Source of the DNA: Cupriavidus taiwanensis
Lineage (GTDB): Bacteria; Pseudomonadota; Gammaproteobacteria; Burkholderiales; Burkholderiaceae
Assembly: GCF_900250075.1 (NCBI RefSeq)
Contig: NZ_LT977071.1
Location: forward strand, 744,001-808,000
Length of the DNA: 64,000 bases
Direction of reading: 5' to 3'
Shown: positions 59,368 through 64,000 of the stretch, piece by piece
How positions within the stretch are numbered: the first letter of the stretch is position 1
Layout of the letters: the number at the start of each line of letters is the position of its first letter
Program-made: the position numbers and the translations under genes
The notes under the pieces: generated by a model
The model's database searches: none
Told to the model about the DNA's origin: nothing
The model's input: only the letters and a program-made list of their open reading frames with translations

Positions 59368-60279
59368 ATGAAACGCCAATTCGATGACCTCCAGCTCGGC
59401 AGCATCGAACTGTTTTGCCTGGCCGCGGAACTGGGCAGCTTTACCGCGGCCGCGGTCGCCGCCGGCGTGACGCCGCCCGCAGTCAGCCGTACCGTGCAGC
59501 GATTGGAGGAGAGGCTGGGCGTGCGGCTGTTCGTGCGCACCACGCGGCAGATCCGCCTGACCGACGAAGGCCGCCTGTACTTCGAGCAGAGCCACGCCGC
59601 GCTGGCGCAGCTGGTCGATGCCGAGCGGCAGATCGGCGGCCAGCATGCGACGCCGGCCGGGCGGCTGCGCATCAGCCTGCCGACGCCGTATGCCCACTAT
59701 CGCGTGTTGCCGGTGCTGCCGGCATTCCGGGCCCGGTACCCGGAGGTCCAGATCGACGTGCACATCAGCAACCGCAATGTGGATTTCGCCGATGACACCT
59801 ATGACCTATGCGTCCGCGGACGCGCGCCGGACGACTCGAACCTGATCGCGCGCAAGCTCGAGGACGCCGAGCTAGTGGTGGTGGCGGCGCCCGCGTACCT
59901 GCGGCAGGCCGGCACGCCGCAAACGCCGGAAGATCTGCTGCGGCATGAGTGCATCCAGTTCGAGCGCCCCAGCAGCGGACGCAGGATTCCCTGGACCCTC
60001 CAGGTCGACGGCGCGGAAACCGATATCGTCACGACCGGCTCGTACACGGCGTCGGAGGATATCCTTGGCGGCGCCACGCTGGTGCGCGCCGGCGCCGGCC
60101 TGTTCCAGACCTATCGCTTCGTGGTGGAACAGGACCTGCGCGACGGCACGCTGGTGGAAGTGCTGCGCGACTACGGCGGCAGCGCGCGCCCGTTCGTGCT
60201 GCTATACCCGTCCGCGCGCCATGTCACGCGCCGGGTCCGGGTCTTCGTTGACTTCCTGCTCGAAAAATTCTCGGCGTAG
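59368..60279 (+). CDS. LysR-family regulator divergent from the Tyr-less SDR
   Basis: 303 residues; FDDLQLGSIELFCLAAELGSFTAAAVAAGVTPPAVSRTVQRLEERLGVRLFVRTTRQI is the LysR head. The effector domain includes RTVQR..., GRLRISLPTPYAHYRVLPVLPAFRARYPEVQID and ARHVTRRVRVFVDFLLEKF. It is of the CrgA/YafC-like group (RTTRQI...DEGRLYFEQ). Divergent from the SDR across 230 bp; the convergent RidA gene follows within 8 bp. Confidence 0.87.
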   Translation: MKRQFDDLQLGSIELFCLAAELGSFTAAAVAAGVTPPAVSRTVQRLEERLGVRLFVRTTRQIRLTDEGRLYFEQSHAALAQLVDAERQIGGQHATPAGRLRISLPTPYAHYRVLPVLPAFRARYPEVQIDVHISNRNVDFADDTYDLCVRGRAPDDSNLIARKLEDAELVVVAAPAYLRQAGTPQTPEDLLRHECIQFERPSSGRRIPWTLQVDGAETDIVTTGSYTASEDILGGATLVRAGAGLFQTYRFVVEQDLRDGTLVEVLRDYGGSARPFVLLYPSARHVTRRVRVFVDFLLEKFSA

Positions 60280-60287
60280 CAGTCGGC

Positions 60288-60752
60288 TCATGCCGGCCGG
60301 ACCTGGGCGATGACCACCAGGATCACGGCCGCGTTGCCCGGCTGCTGGAGGTGCGAAGAGATCGTGCGCGCGTGCCCGGCCTTGTCGCCCAGCACGTCGC
60401 GGAACAGGTCCGACGCCGCGTCGAGCACGGCCGGCTGCGCGAACCATCCGGGCGCGCTGGCAATGTGGCCGTCGACCCGCACGAGGTGATCGAGCCGCGC
60501 AAAGCCGCCCAGGTGCGCGTCGATCTGCGCCAGCACGTTGAGCGCGGCCAGTTCGGCGGCACGCCTGCCTTCGTCGACGCTCAGGTCCTTGCCGACCTGG
60601 CCCTGCCAGATCACCTTGCCGTCCTGCAGCGGCAGCTGCCCGGAAATGAACAGCAGGTCGCCGGCCTGGCTGACCGCGGTATAGCTGCCCAAAGGTTGAG
60701 GTGGTTGCGGCAGTGCCAGGCCGCGCGCAGCGAGTCGTTGCTGGACAGACAT
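60288..60752 (-). CDS. RidA-family enamine/imine deaminase
   Basis: 154 residues from ATG 60752; RidA fold of the YjgF/YER057c type: LGSYTAVSQAGDLLFISGQLPLQDGKVIWQGQVGKDLSVDEGRRAAELAALNVLAQIDAHLGG, with RVDGHIASAPGWFAQPAVLDAASDLF and a conserved Arg (HLQQPGNAAVILVVIAQVRP area). RidA proteins hydrolyse reactive 2-aminoacrylate or other enamines, and related paralogs occur in pyrimidine and ureide pathways. First of three genes in the same direction as creatininase-type hydrolase and MFS transporter, so a specific catabolic role is more likely than housekeeping. Spacing to the next gene is 146 bp. Confidence 0.85.
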   Translation of the reverse strand: MSVQQRLAARGLALPQPPQPLGSYTAVSQAGDLLFISGQLPLQDGKVIWQGQVGKDLSVDEGRRAAELAALNVLAQIDAHLGGFARLDHLVRVDGHIASAPGWFAQPAVLDAASDLFRDVLGDKAGHARTISSHLQQPGNAAVILVVIAQVRPA

Positions 60753-60898
60753 GGTGGCTCCCAATCCAAAGGTGTCATGGCTCACACGGCAGACTCTAGG
60801 GGCTCGCCGGCACGCGATAAAGCCATCGGCGGGAACAGGACTTGATACATGACGTAACCAGTCCCGGCCCGCAGCCCCCCATACGCCTGCCCGCGACC

Positions 60899-61648
60899 TC
60901 AGTCCGGCATCGGTTCGCGGCCGAACGCGTCCAGTTCCCGGACCAGGCTCTGCGCCGCCAGCCGGACCAGAGCAGCGCCTTTCTCGGCCGTTGCCAGTCC
61001 GGGGTCCGAGCCGATGCGGCCGTCCGGATAGCGCGCGCGGAAGTCCAGCGCCTCGCGTATCGGGCCGCTGGGCGCGATCCGTGGTGCATAGTCGGCATGC
61101 TTGCGCGCATCCGGAAAGGCCCACTGGGTGATCGCGATTTCGGAAGGCGTGGCGTGCGAGCCGTGGCCGGTCGGGAACTGGTCGCGCGCCAGCTCGCCCA
61201 CGCCAGGCAGGTCCCACCAGTTGCACAGCTTCAGCGCAAAGCCGGCGCGGCGCCTGGCGAAGCTGGCTTCGGCGTAGAGCTCGGAGAAGGCCGCATCGAT
61301 CGAGGCAACGTTGCCGCCATGGCCATTCAGGAACAGCAGCTTCTCGAAGCCATGTCCTGCCAGCGAGCGTACCCAGTCGCCGATCGCGGCGATGAAGGTC
61401 GACGGACGCAGCGAAATCGTCCCGGCGAACGCCAGGTGATGCTGCGCCATGCCGATATTGAAGGTCGGCGCCACCAGGATATCGGCCTGCTGCTCCGCCT
61501 CGCCGGCAATGATCTGCGGGCACAGCCAGTCGGTGCCGAGCAGACCGGTCGGCCCATGTTGTTCGTTCGAGCCGATGGGGATCACGATGGTACGGCTGCG
61601 GGCCAGGTATTGCTCGATCTCCGCCCAGGTTGAAAGATGAAGTTGCAC
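60899..61648 (-). CDS. creatininase-family amidohydrolase
   Basis: 249 residues from GTG 61648, chosen because AAGGAG lies exactly 5 nt before it and because creatininase proteins begin with this VQLHLSTWAEIEQYLARSRTIVIPIGSNEQHGP segment; an ATG at 61699 would overlap the MFS stop codon but has no ribosome site. Metal motifs: NEQHGP (residues ~28-33), LLFLNGHGGNVASIDAAF near 102-119, and ATPSEIAITQWAF near 163-175. The family includes creatininase, cyclic amide and PQQ-related hydrolases. Its neighbours, RidA and an ACS-type MFS transporter, suggest uptake and hydrolysis of a cyclic amide or lactam. The substrate is unknown. Confidence 0.82.
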   Translation of the reverse strand: MQLHLSTWAEIEQYLARSRTIVIPIGSNEQHGPTGLLGTDWLCPQIIAGEAEQQADILVAPTFNIGMAQHHLAFAGTISLRPSTFIAAIGDWVRSLAGHGFEKLLFLNGHGGNVASIDAAFSELYAEASFARRRAGFALKLCNWWDLPGVGELARDQFPTGHGSHATPSEIAITQWAFPDARKHADYAPRIAPSGPIREALDFRARYPDGRIGSDPGLATAEKGAALVRLAAQSLVRELDAFGREPMPD

Positions 61649-61698
61649 GGGAACTCCTTGGTGAGTGATGGTCGGGATCACGGCGTCGCGATGCCGCA

Positions 61699-62985
61699 TC
61701 AGCGGCGTGCGGGCAGCTTGTTGCACAGGATGATGACGGCCGCCAGCAGCGGCAACGCGGCCATCATCAGCATGCCGAGATGGAGGTTGCCGGTCGCGGT
61801 CTTGGTCCAGCCGATGGTGGCCGGTCCCCAGAAGCCGCCCGACAGGCCGATGGTGTTGATCAGCGCAATGCCGCCCGCCGCCGCCGGGCCCTGGATGTAT
61901 TCGGCCGGCATGGCCCAGAACACGGTGTACGCCATCCACAGTCCCATGGTGGCGAGCGTCAGCAGCACCAGCGTCGCCACCAGGTTGCCGTCCGCCAGCA
62001 CCGAGGCCGCCAGCAGCATGGCTGCCGCCAGTGCCGGCAGCGCGCAGTGCAGGCGCCGCTCGCCCGAGCGGTCGGACTTGCGGCCCATGTAGTACATGCC
62101 GAACGCCGCCGCCACGTAGGGGATGGCCGCATACCAGCCGAGCCGCACGGTATCGTCCACGCCCTGCGCCTTGATCATGGTCGGCAGCCAGAAGCTGATG
62201 GCGTAGATCGCCGCGATGATGCAGAAGTAGGCCAGCGCCAGCACATAGACGCGCGGGTCGCGGGCCACGGCGCCGAAGCCATGCTTGTGCGCGGCGACCG
62301 GCCCCAGTTCGGCTTCCAGCAGGCGCCGTTCGGCGTCGCTGAGCCAGTTCGCCTGCGCCGGGCGGTCCGGCACCAGCGACAGCGCCAGCATGCCGAGCAG
62401 CACGCAAGGCAGGCCCTCGACCAGGAACATCCATTGCCAGCCCGCCAGTCCGCCATAGCCCGCCAGCGCGGTCATCAGCCATGCCGACGCCGGCGCGCCG
62501 ACGATCCCGCCGATCGGTCCCGCCAGGAACACGATGGCGATGGCGCGCGCCATGCGTTGCGGACCGTACCAGCACGACAGGTAATAGATCATGCCGGGCG
62601 CGAAGCCGGCCTCGAACACGCCGAGCAGGAAGCGCAACGCGTAGAACGTCGGCACGTCCCGCACGAACACCATGCAGGCCGAGGTAAGCCCCCACAGCAC
62701 CAGGATCCGGCTGAAGGTCTTGCGGGCGCCGACCCGCGGCAGCATCAGGTTGCTCGGCAGTTCGAACAGCACATAGCCCACGAAGAAGATGCCGGCGCCC
62801 ACGCCGTAGGCCGCGTCGGAAAAGCCCAGGTCGCTTTGCATCTGCAGCTTGGCAAAGCCGACGTTAACCCGGTCCAGGTAGGCGAACAGGTAGCACACCA
62901 GCAGGAAGGGCAACAGGCGCCAGTTGATCCGGCTGTAAAGGCTGGAAGCGCCGTCCATGGCGCCCGCGGTAGGGATGGCTAGCAT
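61699..62985 (-). CDS. MFS transporter, anion:cation symporter (ACS/phthalate permease) family
   Basis: 428 residues from ATG 62985 with GGAG 8 nt upstream. The first transmembrane stretch WRLLPFLLVCYLFAYLDRVNVGFAKLQM is the family signature (D-R-x-N-x-x-x-A), and GVGAGIFFVGYVLFELPSNLMLPRVGARKT is the conserved loop 2-3 motif. Twelve helices fit. ACS-family carriers import organic anions such as phthalate, glucarate or ureides. Last gene in its direction: its stop overlaps a potential downstream start, and the creatininase gene begins 50 nt further on. Divergent from the LysR gene at 63221. Confidence 0.88.
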   Translation of the reverse strand: MLAIPTAGAMDGASSLYSRINWRLLPFLLVCYLFAYLDRVNVGFAKLQMQSDLGFSDAAYGVGAGIFFVGYVLFELPSNLMLPRVGARKTFSRILVLWGLTSACMVFVRDVPTFYALRFLLGVFEAGFAPGMIYYLSCWYGPQRMARAIAIVFLAGPIGGIVGAPASAWLMTALAGYGGLAGWQWMFLVEGLPCVLLGMLALSLVPDRPAQANWLSDAERRLLEAELGPVAAHKHGFGAVARDPRVYVLALAYFCIIAAIYAISFWLPTMIKAQGVDDTVRLGWYAAIPYVAAAFGMYYMGRKSDRSGERRLHCALPALAAAMLLAASVLADGNLVATLVLLTLATMGLWMAYTVFWAMPAEYIQGPAAAGGIALINTIGLSGGFWGPATIGWTKTATGNLHLGMLMMAALPLLAAVIILCNKLPARR

Positions 62986-63220
62986 GCTCGCTGTCTCCGG
63001 TGTGGTTGCGGCCCGGTGGGCTCGGTGGGGCTTGGTCGTGTCCCTCGTGTGCTGAATCGTGGCAGCCGCGGGCGGGCTGGCAAACAGCAACTCGGGCCAC
63101 ACTTCGTTCTGTTCCGGGCAACGCACCGGTCGAGGTGGCTCACGCTGCCCATGGCAAGCAAGGCGAGGCGCGTTCGGGTATCGTTACCGCTGCGGAAAAA
63201 CGGCGGAACAGGCGTTCGAC

Positions 63221-64000
63221 ATGCGAGAGATCAATCAGCAGCGGCTGCGATACTTCCGTGAAGTGCTGGCGCACGGCACCATCCGCGGCGCGGCGGACAG
63301 CCTGAACACATCGCCCTCGGTGATCACGCGGCAGATCCGGCTGCTGGAGGAAGAGCTGGGCGCGCTGCTGTTCGAGCGCGAGCCACGCGGGCTTCGGCCC
63401 ACCGCCGCGGCGGCGCACCTGGTGGAATTCTGGCGCGGCTACCGTTCGCACCAGGAGAAGCTGGAAGACCAGCTGCACGCGCTGCAGGGGTTGCAGCAAG
63501 GCGAGGTCAGGCTGGTCCTGAGCGAGGGCTACGTCGACCTGCTCGTCAACGAAGTGCTGGCGCGGTTCTGTGCGCGCTATCCGCGCCTGGATATCCGCAT
63601 GGACATCCTTGCGGTCGATGGCGTGCTGGAGGAAGTGGCGGAAAGCCGCGCGCATATCGGCCTGGCCTACAATCCGCCGCCGCACCCGCGCATCGAGTAT
63701 CGCGCGAGCGCGTCGCAGCCGGTGGTGCTGCTGGTCAGGCCCGACCACCCGCTGGCGCTGCGCGGCGGCGCGGCCAGTGTCGCCGACCTGCAGGCCTATC
63801 CGCTGGCCATGATGCCGGCATCGTTCGGCGTTGGCCATGCCTTGCGTATGGTCGAGTTCGCCGAGAACGTCTCGATCCGCGCGACGCTGGTCAGCAACTC
63901 ACTGACCGCGCTGAAGCAGTTCGTCGCCTACGACCAGTACATGACGCTGATCGGCGAGTTCGCCGCGTATCGCGAGATCGCGGCGGGCACGCTGGCGGTG
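63221..64000 (+). CDS. LysR-family regulator of the creatininase cluster, 3' end outside the window
   Basis: 260 codons present without a stop. [61 protein letters not shown] is the LysR head; effector domain partially present to residue 260 (about 40-45 residues missing from a usual LysR). Divergent from the MFS/creatininase/RidA cluster with a 235-bp spacer holding a 13-base A-rich tract region; it is the most likely regulator of those genes. Confidence 0.85.
   Translation, partial: MREINQQRLRYFREVLAHGTIRGAADSLNTSPSVITRQIRLLEEELGALLFEREPRGLRPTAAAAHLVEFWRGYRSHQEKLEDQLHALQGLQQGEVRLVLSEGYVDLLVNEVLARFCARYPRLDIRMDILAVDGVLEEVAESRAHIGLAYNPPPHPRIEYRASASQPVVLLVRPDHPLALRGGAASVADLQAYPLAMMPASFGVGHALRMVEFAENVSIRATLVSNSLTALKQFVAYDQYMTLIGEFAAYREIAAGTLAV

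Overview
The window is high-GC beta-proteobacterial chromosome. It is very probably Cupriavidus or a close Burkholderiaceae relative. The signs are strong GC and codon bias, three orphan periplasmic Bug receptors, seven full or partial LysR regulators, an RYHS-free but REP-rich intergenic landscape, a lutA-lutC-lutB plus lldP lactate locus, a yeast/actinobacterial-type leuA and a PhnT/U/S-type aminoethylphosphonate importer. No tRNA, rRNA, prophage, IS element or CRISPR array was seen. The window opens inside an outer-membrane protein gene and ends inside a LysR gene.

Layout. 1-9 kb: outer-membrane protein end, small membrane protein, Leu/Ile/Val-type binding protein, SDR, then a LysR gene divergent from an AtuA-family / AtuA-like small protein / Bug-receptor operon, followed by a methyl-parathion-hydrolase-like metallo-beta-lactamase protein and a Tat-exported NADP-binding protein. 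9-16 kb: GNAT, amn, ompW, leuA with a candidate leucine attenuator leader, and a large Ig-like lipoprotein. 16-19 kb: feoA-feoB-Cys-rich protein under a clear Fur box. 19-24 kb: LysR divergent from acyl-CoA dehydrogenase, Bug receptor and family III CoA-transferase genes. 24-30 kb: L-lactate locus (lldP, lutB, lutC, lutA) divergent from lldR around a perfect 17-bp FadR-type operator. 30-36 kb: AI-2E transporter, eutBC, YbaK protein, LysR, small secreted protein. 36-42.5 kb: fpr, fumC, LysR, a Csp-type copper storage protein, a zinc-ribbon protein and a diguanylate cyclase. 42.7-46 kb: CHASE-PAS-GGDEF-EAL protein. 46-50.4 kb: phosphonate importer and PadR-like regulator. 50.4-53.6 kb: structured AT-rich spacer, DMT transporter, orphan antitoxin, Fur-family gene, and an orphan Fur-controlled promoter with a large hairpin. 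53.6-64 kb: gamma-glutamyltransferase/Bug operon with its LysR, a secreted nonapeptide-repeat protein, Ohr, an SDR lacking the catalytic Tyr with its LysR, and a RidA/creatininase/MFS/LysR catabolic cluster.

The dominant theme is small catabolic modules: one LysR or GntR regulator, read divergently from a short operon holding a solute receptor or transporter and one or two enzymes. The most notable non-coding signals are a dispersed 20-bp motif (six intergenic copies and one partial copy inside a gene), two near-identical 129-nt paired REP elements, a leucine-rich leader with three rare CTA codons before leuA, two Fur-box loci that may each make a small RNA, and a multi-stem region before the DMT transporter gene.
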